From contig NJPS01000043.1 of NCBI GenBank assembly GCA_002946415.1, positions 682,001 through 746,000 of the forward strand: a stretch of DNA of 64,000 bases, written 5' to 3'. The DNA comes from Rutstroemia sp. NJR-2017a BVV2 (Eukaryota > Ascomycota > Leotiomycetes > Helotiales > Rutstroemiaceae). Shown piece by piece: positions 1 to 11,126 of this stretch. Numbering within the stretch: position 1 is the first letter of the stretch; each line of letters starts with the position of its first letter. Under the pieces are notes generated by a model. That model searched no databases, was not told the DNA's origin, and saw only the letters and a program-made list of their open reading frames with translations. Position numbers and translations under genes: made by a program.

Positions 1-539
1 AACCCCGAGCGAAACAATTGGCCGTCCAATACTCGCAGGTCTTGGAACCTTTGTTTGCTCAGGAGAACCAAGATGCACTACGCAAAAGCTGGGATGGTTT
101 TATCACTTGGAACGACGACACAGATACGTGGAAAGATCGGCAGAATCGTCTCCAATGTTTATTCGAACTCGCACTGAGAACCAAAGCAGACTCCACGATA
201 AATCTCAAGGAGTACGAATCTGTCACCATCGCCCCTGGAACACCGTTCGATGCACAGACTATGAAGGCTGAAAGTTTGAATGGGTTGACAAATGACAGTA
301 AACATTCAGGACAAATCGTTGAATTGTGTGTGCATCCAGCTATCTACACATACCCCAAAACTAAACTTTCGGAAGATGATTCACAGTCCGCCACAGTTTC
401 ATCAACCAACTTCGTCCGCAAGACCGCGCAACAGAGATTGCAATTCAGACCGTCTATAAAAGCTGTGGTCATCCTGCGGGGCGACCAGGAGAGTATTTCC
501 GACAGTGATCCTTCAAAACACATGGCGTTGTTAGACTGA
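1..539 (+). CDS. 3' end of a hypothetical protein, truncated by window edge
   Basis: An open frame runs from base 3 (no ATG in view) to a TGA at 537-539, giving about 178 C-terminal residues. The composition is that of a normal soluble protein, with acidic and Thr/Ser-rich stretches, no predicted membrane segment and no cysteine motif. I do not recognise the family. The frame is already open at the window edge and contains no internal stop, so I read it as the terminal exon of a gene that starts upstream. The first codon usable as a start in view is TTG at 18, which is not credible in a fungus. Confidence 0.5.
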   Translation, partial: PRAKQLAVQYSQVLEPLFAQENQDALRKSWDGFITWNDDTDTWKDRQNRLQCLFELALRTKADSTINLKEYESVTIAPGTPFDAQTMKAESLNGLTNDSKHSGQIVELCVHPAIYTYPKTKLSEDDSQSATVSSTNFVRKTAQQRLQFRPSIKAVVILRGDQESISDSDPSKHMALLD

Positions 540-1418
540 TCACCGAAAACGCCATCGCGCTATCTCCTGTTGTACAAATGAACTATAATTGGTGGATTAG
601 GCTTCCAGAAACATGGAGGAATCTTGCAGGTGCACACGGGTACTCGAGCTGTGTTACAGCCCAGGAATAGCATGGATTTTATTACCGCATATGGTAGCTG
701 CGAAGAGAAAATGAACATGGCGTGAGTAAGTAATGTGGAAATTTCGCGGAATTAAAGTACTACAATTCTACCTGCCCTCTTTGTTCACAAAGATGTACAT
801 CCGAGCAATCAACGAACGTGTAATCAGCCATGAGCTTATGCTCAAGGACCTCCCTCATGCAGAACTCTCCGCATCCCAGCCATGTCCCTGGTGGCGGAAG
901 TAAGCAGTCACGAAGGGACCATTACAATTCAATACCACTCCACCCTCGCTGTGTAACGGACCGTTTCGAACACTCGCTCGCTTGCCACATGCATGGTAAT
1001 ATAAGCACTAATTATCGCACGCTATACCCCGGATGTTTATCTGCTTTCTGGGTTTCCATTAATTGGCGTACGACCTTGTTTAATACGCTCCCGCATGAGA
1101 CATTACTCCCAGCCAATTGGATGATTACGTCTTGCTGCACGAAATCTCCCGCGGACCAATACGCAGAGACGATACTGAGCCGGCGTTACTGGCGCGGAGT
1201 CTTATCTATGGGACACTTGGCTATTGGCTGGGCGCAGCTGAGACTCTTGGAAGGCGCAAGTTGTTCTGTCGCTACTGTACTGCTGGGTGGAGGGATGGGT
1301 GTGAGTGAATGAATGGCCACGACTTTATCTGTCGTGCTTGTACCCTTTTATTCCCCTCCTCCCTCCATCCATTGCATAGCACGGCACACAATTCTGCTCA
1401 CGTACAATTTTCCACATC
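540..1418. other. Intergenic region upstream of permease
   Basis: No supported gene. One overlapping pair of open frames (830-1312) lacks family resemblance, and I treat it as chance. The last 400 bases form the permease promoter. A pyrimidine-rich stretch (about 1345-1375) lies shortly before the ATG at 1419, which is common in fungal promoters. Confidence 0.5.
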
Positions 1419-3375
1419 ATGACCATGAGCGAAAAACACACCATCGACGACAGCGCGCTGCACGTCACGTCCGTCTTTCAAAAGACGGGCGACCACGCCG
1501 TGCTCGACCACGAAGCAGACACAGACGAGGAGATCCTCGTCGCGCTCGGCTACCGCCAGGAGTTCAAGCGCGAACTGTCCATATGGTCGTCGTTCAGCGT
1601 CTCGTTTTCGATGCTTGGTCTCTTGCCGTCGATTGCATCAACGCTGGGGTATAATCTCGCGTACAGCGGGCCGGCGGGCTCGGTGTGGGGGTGGGCGGTT
1701 GCGGCGATTCTCATCCAATTCGTGGCGCTGGCGATGGCGGAGCTGTGCTCGAGTATGCCGACCGCGGGGGGGCTGTATTATGCGGCGGCGGTGATGGCGC
1801 CGGAGGGGTATGGGCCGCTTTGCGCGTGGGTAAGAGAGTTGGATGGATAGCTATGTGTCTTTTTTGTACTAAAGAATTATAGATCACGGGATGGTCGAAC
1901 TTGCTCGGGCAAGCGACTGCGCCTTGCTCTCTTAACTATGCTCTATCGACTATGATTCTCACCGCAGTCCAGATAGCGAATCCGAGTTATGTCCCGCAGA
2001 CATTCCACGTGTATCTGCTGTTCCTCGCGCTACTCATCTTCGAGGGTCTCCTCACTATGAACGCAACCAAATGGATCGGGCGACTGAACATTGTCGGCAC
2101 AATAGTGAATCTCGTGGTCCTCTTCATCTTCATTATCTGGCTGCCTGCAGGCTCTATTAATACACCCAAGACGAATCCAAATAGCGTGGTTTGGACGTCA
2201 GAGGGGATAGTAAATGGCACGGAGTGGCCGACGGGGTTTGCGTTTATTATGGGGTTTTTGTCGGTTATTGTAAGTTGAGTTATTCACTACCTAAGGGGCT
2301 GTGTCTGACTGTAGTAGTGGACTTTGGCGGGCTATGATGCCCCGTTTCATATGAGCGAGGAGTGCTCGAATGCGAATATCGCCGGCCCGAGAGCAATTGT
2401 CATGACGGCGCAAATGGGTATGTACCTAGGATGGGCCATCATCCTCGTAATCGCATACACGGTGAAAGACGTGCAAGACGTGGTTGCAGGACAGTACGGG
2501 CAGCCGATGGTAAGTACTACTCCGCAATAATGTGTGCTGGTTGGTGCTGATAACAAACCAGGGAAGTCTCTGTCTGCAAGTCCTCGGGCCCAAAGCCGGG
2601 CTGGCCATGTTCTCCCTGAACATCTTCGCGCAATTCTTCGTAGGCCAAGCGTAAGTTCTCCTCTTCCAGTACTCTAATCATTCTTTTAACGAAACCCTCA
2701 TCATAGCTGCACCATCACCTCCTCGCGCGTGGTATACGCTTACTCCCGCGACGGGGCACTGCCCGGGTCCCGCTGGCTGAGCCAAGTAAATCCCTATACC
2801 AAAACCCCCGTCTACGCCGTCTGGTTCATCCTCACTATCGGCGCACTGCTCGGTCTGCTTATGTTTGCGAGTCCGGTGGCTATCGGAGCGGTTTTCAGTC
2901 TTGGGGCTATTGCGCAGTATATTGCTTTTGTGTTCCCTGTTGCTTTGAAACTGTTCGCTGCGAGGGGTAAATTCAGACCAGGTATTTGATTCCCCCTCCT
3001 CCTATCCTAACCCCCCCCATACACCCGTACACCCCACCCTCTCCCACCTTCCCACAAACTAACACCCTCCCCCCTCCCCCCACAGGACCCTGGAACCTCG
3101 GCCGCCTTTCCAAGCCCATCGGCTTTATCGCTGTAATCTGGGTCGTCCTCATCATCCCAATCCTCTGCTTCCCCGCCGTCCGCGGCGCAGACGTCAACGA
3201 TCTGACGATGAACTACACGTGTTTGATCTACGGGGGCACGATGGGGCTCGCGCTGGTCTGGTATGCGGTTGATGCGCGGAAGTGGTTCAAGGGGCCCAGG
3301 ATTAATGTCGAGCATTTGATTCATCGGTCAGAGGGGGAGGGGACGAGTAGTGAGGAGGGGGGGAAGGAGAAATAG
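1419..3375 (+). CDS. APC-family amino acid/GABA/choline permease
   Basis: Six exons join in phase: 1419-1829, 1883-2269, 2318-2509, 2562-2650, 2707-2981 and 3086-3375, encoding 547 residues. This is the usual length for fungal APC-superfamily permeases of the Uga4/Hnm1 type. The hydrophilic N-terminus is followed by the LGYRQEFKREL block that precedes TM1 in this family. Later hallmarks are WTLAGYDAPFHMSEE (an acidic motif after the central helices) and TSSRVVYAYSRDGALPGS between late helices. Around twelve hydrophobic segments are visible. It probably imports an amino acid, GABA or choline at the plasma membrane; the substrate cannot be told from sequence. Intron 5 (2982-3085) is unusually C-rich. 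The ATG at 1425 is an alternative start two codons downstream. The neighbour at 4136-4831 is convergent. Confidence 0.88.
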
Positions 3376-4135
3376 GGAGGGATAATGGGGCGTATTTGAG
3401 GGGGAGGCAGTTCGTGTATGTGTATGTGATCTGCCGTCGTGGTATATGTAGATTTCCAAGAACTTGTTCGACATTTGCTTCTCAACCGTTAAGACGTCAA
3501 AGAATCTAGCAAAGGTAAATAAAGTTCTGCACATTAGTCAAAATGAGCACCCCTCCAGATCAACGTTCTAGCAGCTAGATAAATCGTTGATTTCTTCAAA
3601 TCTTTTTATAACAACTTGCTTCTGTTACTCATAGCTTTGCCGCAAACTTCCGGGAGTAGTTAATTGCTTGCAGGACTTCCATTGTGCGCGTTGCGTCGCA
3701 TTCCACAAGACCCAAGAATCGTCAACCAATAAAGAAAATGCCACGAGGTGCTTGGAGGAGAGTAGAGTTATTGGCTGCATTCTCCTCCTAATTTACCAAT
3801 CGTAGTTTTCTATCAGGAATTCCCTTTTCTGAACCATATATTAGTCCAGAAACCGAAGTGGAAGAATTGGATGGGTGTAATGATTTGTAACTTATGAAGG
3901 TACAACAATATACTTCGTTCATGTCGCTACCATACGAATGTGGAAAACGTGGAAAAAATTTGATTCAGATATTGACTTTTTCATTAAATATTTATCATTA
4001 TGTATGCTATGCCCAACCCCAACGCCCATTCAATGCTTATATCGTACCATGCCATGCCATGCCAGGTCGTTAATCATAAAGAGTGTAGTAAAAGTAATCC
4101 ATCTATCTCATCTCATCCATCTCATCTCATCCATC
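3376..4135. other. Convergent intergenic region
   Basis: This is 3' flanking sequence of two convergent genes, AT-rich and without a supported gene. It ends in short CATGC and CATCTCATC tandem repeats (about 4047-4066 and 4099-4139) next to the stop codon of the secreted-protein gene. Confidence 0.5.
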
Positions 4136-4831
4136 TCAGTACGCATACTTGCTCCAATCAATCCCAGCCACATCTTCATAACAGCTCACTTCATTCGCAA
4201 ACGGATCCACGGCACCGACCTCACCCTGACTACACTGCGGCAACAACGCCACATCCGAGCATCCTTCCGGCGTCTTCTGCGAGTACCCTCTATAGTACAA
4301 CTGAATCGCCGCACCGTAAGGTAATTTCGTATTATTGCACGCATAGAACGTCTCGCCCTGGTATCCATGCAGCTGGATAATCGGAGCCGGGAAGGTCGTT
4401 AACCCGACATACGGCTGGCCTTTCCCAGCATTGATATACACGCTGGAGGAATTGGTCGCCGAGGTGGCGGGATCGATAGGGTTGATTTCTAACGCTTCAG
4501 GGAAGGAGTAGTTCCCGGACCCGGCGTCGGTAAGGGTGGAGGAGAGGCCGAAGCGCTCTTCCGAGGCGGTGCCGTTAACGTAGAAGATGCGGGGGTTGGC
4601 GGTAGAGTCGTTGGCGGCGAGGATGGCGTACGCGGTGCCGGCGCCGGTGTGGTAGGATTCGAGGACGAAGTTTTTGATTGGGAGGGTGCCGGATGTGACG
4701 TTGGCGACGAGTTGGAAGTGTTTGGAGGTTGTGGTGGGGGGAGATTGGACTTGGCGGGTGGTGGGGAGGGCAGAACTGAGGGGGAGGAGGAGGGTGAGTG
4801 TGCTGAGGAAGGTGGGGGCTGAGAAGAGCAT
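4136..4831 (-). CDS. Small secreted protein (DUF7907-like)
   Basis: A single-exon gene of 231 residues when started at the ATG at 4829-4831. The frame is open further upstream, but only this start places a clean signal peptide at the N-terminus (MLFSAPTFLSTLTLLLPLSS followed by an AL-P cleavage-like site). The mature part has several N-glycosylation sequons, four cysteines in its C-terminal third and the FQLVANVT beta-strand start seen in fungal secreted proteins annotated DUF7907. It is probably exported to the wall or medium. Molecular function is unknown, and an effector role would be speculation. The family name is from memory and moderately certain. Confidence 0.72.
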   Translation of the reverse strand: MLFSAPTFLSTLTLLLPLSSALPTTRQVQSPPTTTSKHFQLVANVTSGTLPIKNFVLESYHTGAGTAYAILAANDSTANPRIFYVNGTASEERFGLSSTLTDAGSGNYSFPEALEINPIDPATSATNSSSVYINAGKGQPYVGLTTFPAPIIQLHGYQGETFYACNNTKLPYGAAIQLYYRGYSQKTPEGCSDVALLPQCSQGEVGAVDPFANEVSCYEDVAGIDWSKYAY

Positions 4832-6886
4832 CTTGGTGGTAGTGTTGAGTTGTAAGAGGTTTGGGGTGAGGTGTATGATTCGTAGACCAGATATAAAGGC
4901 CCGACTTGTTCTTGTATCGTCTCTCGAATGTGGTTGTGACTGAAATAAAGACCTGCGTGTAGAAGAGGTACTTTTAATTTCGAGTAAATAGCCTTGGTCT
5001 TCTTGTGATTGCAAGCTTGACGGTATGAAGAAGGAACGAAACAAACGAGCAGACTCTCGATACTTATATCAGGCAGATATCCCCAGCCGGCAGATCCAAG
5101 ATGATGTACAATGGCGGGTAAAGTGGCACCACCACCACACCGTATCCATACTCGGCAGTACTGAGTACTGTGCCTGTACCTTTTCAAGCTTATGTCAAGT
5201 GGCTGGTCAAAATGTCGCTCACAGCCCACTCTTTGCGCGCCATAGCCCAAAGCGACAATCATCGTCATGCGTTCGGTCAATCATTGCTCGCTCGGGGTAA
5301 AAGGGAAAATAGTAAAAGGTACGGAGGACGAAAGCGAGACCCTGAACTCAATAACTCTCGTTAGCTCGCGGAAAGCAGGCACGGCATTGGACGGCTTGGA
5401 CAGGCGAGCGAGCAGGACGAGGAAAGGATGGAGAACAGTGAACAAAATGATGTTATGCCAAGGATGCTCTCAAGCCATTTTGTGGGGAGGCGATACAGTA
5501 CTTGTTCGTACAGTACGAAAGCTCGGAGCTAGGCGAGCCAGGGTGCGAATTGGCCCGATCCGTCGGATGATCGTCCGTTTCCTTTCTCTCTGCGAGCTAG
5601 CCGCTCCTGCTACTTCCCGCCTGTTCCTGGACTTGGATGCGAAAGGAAGAGAAGAAGCATCATCGACAAGGTTATCTTTACTGCTTTGGTGGAGGAGGAT
5701 CAGATATCATGGTCTTGGGATGGTTCGGATGTTCAATTGGACGAACGCATTGCGGTTTACTGTACGGTAAACTTATTCTTCCGACGTATGTCATGTTACT
5801 TGCAGGAAGGACGGGACACAGTACGATTACGGTGGAGTACAGGAAACGTTCCGGTTGATTGACACTTTTTCCTGCCTCTCTTTGCTGAAGGTTAAGGTTA
5901 CATCCATTATTAGCAACACAGCACAGCACAGCACAGCACAGCAACACACACGCAGCACACAACACCCAGCACACAACACGCAACACACAACACCCAGCAG
6001 TTATCGCCGACGCCGTTTGCAGTGGCTCAGCACAGTTTCTCCCTGTTCGTGTTTTCTGCTTACGATGCAGCTGAAATCATCACACATTGCATCACTAGAG
6101 AAAATGTGGCTGAAGACTACTGTAAACCCATCTAATTTAGGATCCGAGAGCCGCAGACAGGCTTCGATTCATCATGCACGTAACAAAACATCGTAAATAG
6201 CGTCGAATCACCTCATCGAAATTCACTCTATATACCGCAAAATCGACAGCATCTCACGTGAACCTTGAATCATACCTGGAGATTTATCTGTGCACGCCGC
6301 GGCAATGTCTCAATGCGTTGAGTCAGACATCGCTTTAACCTTCCTTATATCTACCGCGGGATCCGAGGGAAAGGCCGCCCGAGAGGTACATACACAGAGA
6401 TATTTGCTTTCTTTCCCGTGCATAAACATGTACGAAATGCGTTGGATCAGGTTCTCCGCACATGGAATCGACACCCGTAAGCCCAGCACAGAACCTACAA
6501 CATCGGAAAGTCGGTGATCTGAACCCGACATCCAAAATCCAACCAACTCGCATACACGAGCTCGACGATATCTGATCTGATGCAGATGGATGATTCTACC
6601 GACCGTCCGTATCCCGCGCCTGGCTTCGGGTTGCTGGGTGTGAGGGAGGCAGGACGGATACAGCATGCGAGGTGATACGATACACTGCCTGGTTCTCAAC
6701 AAAGTTGATCTGGGATTCTCTGCGATGTAGTACGGTTATCGTAGCCAGGTCATCGGGTGCGGAGTTCGCCGTATACGGGGCAGGGTACGGCTTCCCAAAT
6801 AGAGGGGGGTGGTTAGTTAGAAACAGACAGTAAAATCAAATTGGTATCTAGGTATCTATGAACTCCAAATGCTTGAATCCAGACAA
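4832..6886. other. Long intergenic region between secreted-protein gene and RRN11
   Basis: About 2 kb without a supported gene. It is the promoter side of the secreted-protein gene and the 3' side of RRN11. It contains an inverted repeat CAGTACT-G-AGTACTG near 5156-5170, two TACAGTAC motifs (5494-5501, 5509-5516), TACTGTAC at 5758-5765 and a CACAG/ACAC-type microsatellite (5911-6000). The open frame at 5267-5770 has no recognisable protein features. Confidence 0.5.
5911..6000. repeat. CACAG/ACAC microsatellite
   Basis: A perfect pentanucleotide (CACAG) run continues into degenerate AACAC/CAGCACAC units over about 90 bp. It is non-coding and probably hypervariable in length. Confidence 0.8.
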
Positions 6887-8320
6887 TCATTCATCTTCAT
6901 CTGCATCCTCAACCTCCCCATCATACCCCTCCTCATCCGAGTCGATTCCCACATCATAATTCCCCATCCCAATCCTCTCAAACAACTTCTTCGCTCTAGC
7001 CTTCTCCTCTTTCCTCCGCTCCTTCCCCCTCCTCATATCCGCCTCCCTCTGCCTCCCCAAAAACCTCTTCTCCGCCTCCTGACTCCTCAACCTAGAATTA
7101 ACCCCCCCTCCAGCCCACTGCTCGTTCCATTTCTCCGGTACGCATAAATCCCCCACATACAGCGCCAACATGGCTCTCAATCGCATCAACACAGCACTGT
7201 CCGAATACGGCGGCGTCGTCATCAAGTCATCCATTCTCGCTGCGACTTGTTCTGACGCTACTAAAGCACTTTTGCGGACTTCGTCTTTCTTTTCCCATCG
7301 CTTTTCTGCGCGCTTTTTGCGGAGTCGGTCTTGTCGAGCTTCGTAGCCGCCGTTTTCGTCATCGTCTGCTTCTTCGCGCTCCGAATCACTCATATCACTC
7401 CCGCTAAGCGATCCCTTCTCGTCTTGTTCTGCTTCAGCTGCGAGCTTTTGGAGACCAGTCTTCCATTCGTATTGGATCCCGTAGATTTCGCATCCTAACA
7501 TTGCAGGCCAGAAGTCCAGAGCGGTAGTTGATGTGTTGTGAAATTGGCGTTTGTAAGGGTATTGAAGGATTAACCTCTCGTAGTAATCTTTTGCTCTGAG
7601 TAGCGAATCTTTGGTCCCCCATCTCTTTTCAACCCCTTCTTGGCCATTCTCCCGTGTTGCCCAATAGCCATCACCAGTCTCATCTTCCGCACTATGTACA
7701 TTATCCTCACCACCCCGGATAAGCACCTCCGCCCCCACTCCCCACAGCCCACTCCCTCTCAGATCCACTCCTTTTCCCCCAACTTGCACTCGCAAAAGTA
7801 ATCCCCATGCTCTTGCCGCCCTCGGTATATCCCCTTGTTCCAAACACCTCATCATTATCGCTACCAATACCCCCATGTGCTGTATCCTCAACTTCGACTT
7901 CCCAGTCTTCCTCTCTTCTCTTTCTCTTCTAGCTTTCGCTCGCCTCGTTTTCTCATCAATTTCGTCATCGTCGTCCTCATCTTCATCCCCGCCAATTACC
8001 CTTCTGGCCTTCCCAGCACTACCGACAGAATCCGGCACGCCGCGGTGCGGCCACCCTTTCACATCGGGTAATTGCCGGTCAAGCTCTAAACCTGCAAGAC
8101 GGTATTGGATGACTTCTGCGGGAGTAAGACTGAGCGGATTGGTGATTGCGGCTGATGGTTCATGGTCGGTAGTTTCGTTGTCGGACGGGGACGAGTCGCG
8201 TTTGCGTTTTAGTGAGGAAGGAGCTGTAGATTGTCGGAGAGAGAGTGAAGAGAAATGGACGTGATGGGTGGTAGATGAGGTTTGAGTTTTATTGGCTAGA
8301 GGAAGGGCGAAAAGTGGCAT
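6887..8320 (-). CDS. RRN11: RNA polymerase I core factor subunit Rrn11-like
   Basis: Single exon of 477 residues, started at the ATG at 8318-8320 (MPLFALPL, the typical beginning in filamentous fungi). The frame stays open 54 codons upstream, but that extension looks like leader sequence. A basic KRKRD patch lies near residue 38 and the conserved TPAEVIQYRLAGLELD block near 66-81. An acidic run (110-122) is followed by a basic helix and the TPR-like segment QHMGVLVAIMMRCLEQGDIPRAARAW (split here at residues 147-172). Length and blocks match fungal Rrn11 (PF04090), a TBP-associated component of the Pol I core factor that directs rDNA transcription in the nucleolus. The C-terminus is very acidic. 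The gene is divergent from the reductase at 8938. Confidence 0.82.
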   Translation of the reverse strand: MPLFALPLANKTQTSSTTHHVHFSSLSLRQSTAPSSLKRKRDSSPSDNETTDHEPSAAITNPLSLTPAEVIQYRLAGLELDRQLPDVKGWPHRGVPDSVGSAGKARRVIGGDEDEDDDDEIDEKTRRAKARREREERKTGKSKLRIQHMGVLVAIMMRCLEQGDIPRAARAWGLLLRVQVGGKGVDLRGSGLWGVGAEVLIRGGEDNVHSAEDETGDGYWATRENGQEGVEKRWGTKDSLLRAKDYYERLILQYPYKRQFHNTSTTALDFWPAMLGCEIYGIQYEWKTGLQKLAAEAEQDEKGSLSGSDMSDSEREEADDDENGGYEARQDRLRKKRAEKRWEKKDEVRKSALVASEQVAARMDDLMTTPPYSDSAVLMRLRAMLALYVGDLCVPEKWNEQWAGGGVNSRLRSQEAEKRFLGRQREADMRRGKERRKEEKARAKKLFERIGMGNYDVGIDSDEEGYDGEVEDADEDE

Positions 8321-8937
8321 TTCTGGCGGATGGGGAAGAAAAGGGTGGAGTAGAAGGTTTGCAGTGAGGAAAAAGTTGGCGAGGCTACGATAAAGCCTTG
8401 TGGTTGCGGGGCGCGAATGTGTGGCTTGAACTGGGTCGGTGGCTGAGGACTCAGACGGCACAAAGAGCAGTCGCCCTTGCATACTACCATTCTTGAATTC
8501 TGTGAATTTCCTTTTTGCTCATTGTTATTGGCCGATGTAGAAGTCTTGGTAAGATAAAATCCATGGCTGTCGGCCTTAATGGAGATAACAGCAAAATTCA
8601 ATGGCTTTTACAACGTCTTGCCATCGCATGCGAGCAGCTTTCGGCCGGTATTAGTATCCTTAATTCCTATTATCTCGCAAAAGAGACTCGATTACAAAGC
8701 CAATACTTGTTGTCGCTTTCCGCAGATTACCAATCACGTGAATATGCATCCGCAGATAATGCTTATCTCCGTGAGTGCAGAGAGGGGTTCAACTGTTGGG
8801 CTGAGGATTGATGACATACAAGGAATGATGGTTCAGTATTGACATAAAGAGAGGCGCTGACGCCGCTGTCTTTTTCCTCAGCTGCATCTTCTCGCGCAAT
8901 CTTCTTCTCCACAAGAAAAACTAACGACATCCGCAAC
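8321..8937. promoter_or_regulatory. Divergent promoter region, RRN11 / CipB-like reductase
   Basis: A 617-bp region between two divergent starts. It holds a CCAAT box (8730-8734) immediately next to a CACGTG E-box (8735-8740), about 200 bp upstream of the reductase ATG. Adjacent CCAAT and bHLH sites are plausible HAP-complex and bHLH targets; binding is inferred, not shown. No gene lies here. Confidence 0.45.
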
Positions 8938-9984
8938 ATGGCCAACGAACCAGCACCCAATCTAGCCGCCGTCATCAAGACAGCTAGAGCTACAATCACC
9001 CCGGAGACCCGCCCTATTCCCAAACCTGAGCCCGACGAGATTGTGGTTCGTAACTATGCCATTGCAGGAAACCCAGCTGATTGGAAACTCCAATCTGCGG
9101 TGTCCTACATCACTAAATACCCAATCGTTCTCGGCAGCGACGGCTGCGGTGTCGTCCACGCTGTGGGTTCCTCGGTGACTAAATTCAAACCCGGAGACAG
9201 GGTTACAGGATTTGCGGACGTGATAATAAGTAACAAGATCGATCACGGTGCATGGCAGACATACACCGTCCTGCACGAGATTGCTACGTTGAAAATTCCG
9301 GAATTCATGTCCTTCGAGGAGGGATCAACTTTTCCAATGGCTTATGCTACTGCTGCTTCGGCTTTCTTCGTCAATCTACAACTCCCTCGTCCCACCGGTC
9401 AAGTCGAGAGGAGCGACAAAGCGATGTTGATCTGGGGCGGAGCATCAGCGGTGGGAAGTGCCAGTATTCAACTTGCGAAGCAGCTTGGATATAAGGTCTT
9501 CACCACTGCTAGTCCGAAGCATCACCAGTATTTGAAATCGTTTGGTGCTTCTGCATTATTCGATTACCGTGACCCAGATGTTGCGTCAAAGATTGTAGAA
9601 GAAGCGAAATCATCTGGCGTGAAGCTAGATATCGGCTTCGACTCTATTGCCGAGAACGATACTGCGAAGGTCTCGGCCGATATACTTACTGCCACCGCAG
9701 GCTCATCTGCTAGACTTGCGTTGGCAATGCCTTGGCCGGAAAAGCATCCGAAACCAACTGATGTCCAATTGTTGGATGTGATGGCTGCCCTGTTATTCAC
9801 AAAATATGCTGATACGGGATCTTGGTTCTTCAATGATTATTTGCCGGATGCGTTGGAGAAAGGTCTGTTTGTTCCATCACCACCTGTTGAAATTGTTGAT
9901 GGTGGAATTGAAGCTGCTCAAGAGGTTTTCGACAGAATGAAGGCGGGTGTCAGTGGCAAGAAACTTGTTGTTAAAGTGCCTTAG
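8938..9984 (+). CDS. Medium-chain dehydrogenase/reductase, CipB-like zinc-independent oxidoreductase
   Basis: Intronless, 348 residues. The N-terminal GroES-like domain has the AGNPADWKLQ motif typical of fungal CipB/ToxD and trans-enoyl-reductase relatives. The nucleotide-binding signature is WGGASAVGSASIQLAK at about residues 166-181, followed by ASPKHHQYLKSFGA, consistent with NADPH. The catalytic-zinc cysteine/histidine set of true alcohol dehydrogenases is absent, so a quinone or enone reductase-type reaction is likely. Length is normal for the family. There is no PKS or NRPS nearby, so a role as a stand-alone trans-ER is not supported; a detoxifying reductase fits better. The exact substrate is unknown. 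Confidence 0.85.
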   Translation: MANEPAPNLAAVIKTARATITPETRPIPKPEPDEIVVRNYAIAGNPADWKLQSAVSYITKYPIVLGSDGCGVVHAVGSSVTKFKPGDRVTGFADVIISNKIDHGAWQTYTVLHEIATLKIPEFMSFEEGSTFPMAYATAASAFFVNLQLPRPTGQVERSDKAMLIWGGASAVGSASIQLAKQLGYKVFTTASPKHHQYLKSFGASALFDYRDPDVASKIVEEAKSSGVKLDIGFDSIAENDTAKVSADILTATAGSSARLALAMPWPEKHPKPTDVQLLDVMAALLFTKYADTGSWFFNDYLPDALEKGLFVPSPPVEIVDGGIEAAQEVFDRMKAGVSGKKLVVKVP

Positions 9985-11126
9985 ATGAATTTGATTTGGC
10001 GTTATTTTGGCAAGAGAATAGCTTGCATAATCAAAGACTTATACCGTTGATCTTTGACTAAGGATCATGCAAGTTCTGCTCTTGATGGAAGTTATTTTGA
10101 GAACAAAGTAGCCCCCAATTCATAAAGCATATATTAGGAATACCTTCCTCATATTGTATTTGTCAATGATAGTTTCAGTGAATAAGTAGTTCTGATATCA
10201 CAAGACAATGCTGCGCACAACCCTTTCATAATACGACTTTCAAATACTTAAGAATCCACCAGCCCATCTACCAAATACTGACTCCTCACTAAAGATCAAC
10301 ACTATAATCAGATCGATATATTCAAACTATACCTGCGCAGTCGCACAAACGACGACTTTCATGAACGTATGAGAATAGCAATGCTGCAGTGATCGTCTGT
10401 ACAGCCGAAATATCCTAATCTGTAGTAAGTTACTGAAAATATGCTACTTAGACGAAAAGACACTTCTTTTAATAAGGTATAACTATTCCCTTTATAGAAT
10501 GTTCGTTTACACGTTAAATTAATAGAATTAAGCAGTATTCAAAATATCTTTTGTACCTCATAGACAGAATGCCAGGTAGCAGACATGCGAAAGATATACT
10601 TTATAATGATATTAGGCTGCACAAACGGTTAACCGTGGGATGTTCATGGTATTACCAAAACAATTCGCGGACTATCCGTTGCGGAGCGGATAGTTAAGAA
10701 TCTAGATGGTTAATCCATCGGTACCCGGCGGATAGCCGTCAATCCGTGGGTAACAGAGTCATATTATCAAGGTAATTTGTGAATTATCCCACTTCGTGTA
10801 GGGCAAAATTGCTTTGACTGACCATATGGACGGCCCCCCATAAAGCGAGTTATGGGAAGTTTCAAGAAGAGTGTTGTGCTCTTGTCACAATGGTTGAAAG
10901 TTGAAACCGACGAGTGAATCGAATTGACGAAGATTGGTTGTTTACTTAAGACGGAGAAGCATAGGTTGTCTAGGACGTGCCAGATGTTCAAAGTTGCCCG
11001 GTTCTAAGACCGGCTGCAAGACTTGTTCTCAACTTCTAAAGGATGAGAATCTAAGTACAACTGTGATTTGAACCCAGTAGGCTATCACAGCATAACGCTC
11101 TACTATGGCCTTGACAAGATGCAAGA
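9985..11126. other. AT-rich convergent intergenic region with inverted repeats
   Basis: No protein-coding gene is supported. The first 600 bases are strongly AT-rich. Between 10625 and 10760 lies a cluster of short palindromes (separate entry). A tRNA-like sequence sits on the minus strand near 11058-11110 but does not fold as a complete tRNA. Confidence 0.5.
10625..10760. repeat. Cluster of short inverted repeats
   Basis: ACGGTTAACCGT at 10625-10636 is a perfect 12-bp palindrome. ACTATCCG (10671-10678) pairs with CGGATAGT (10687-10694) across an 8-nt loop. GATGG/CCATC (10705-10719) and GGC-GGATA-GCC (about 10727-10737) follow. Four inverted repeats in about 130 bp sit in otherwise AT-rich sequence. 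This may be a relic of a non-autonomous element; no terminal target-site duplication was identified. Confidence 0.5.

Noticed and set aside
830..1312. 160-codon frame upstream of the permease
   Set aside because: It overlaps another frame, has no recognisable features and lies in the promoter region; it looks like chance.
5267..5770. 167-codon frame upstream of the secreted-protein gene
   Set aside because: Arg/Leu-rich random-looking composition, no family and no intron evidence.
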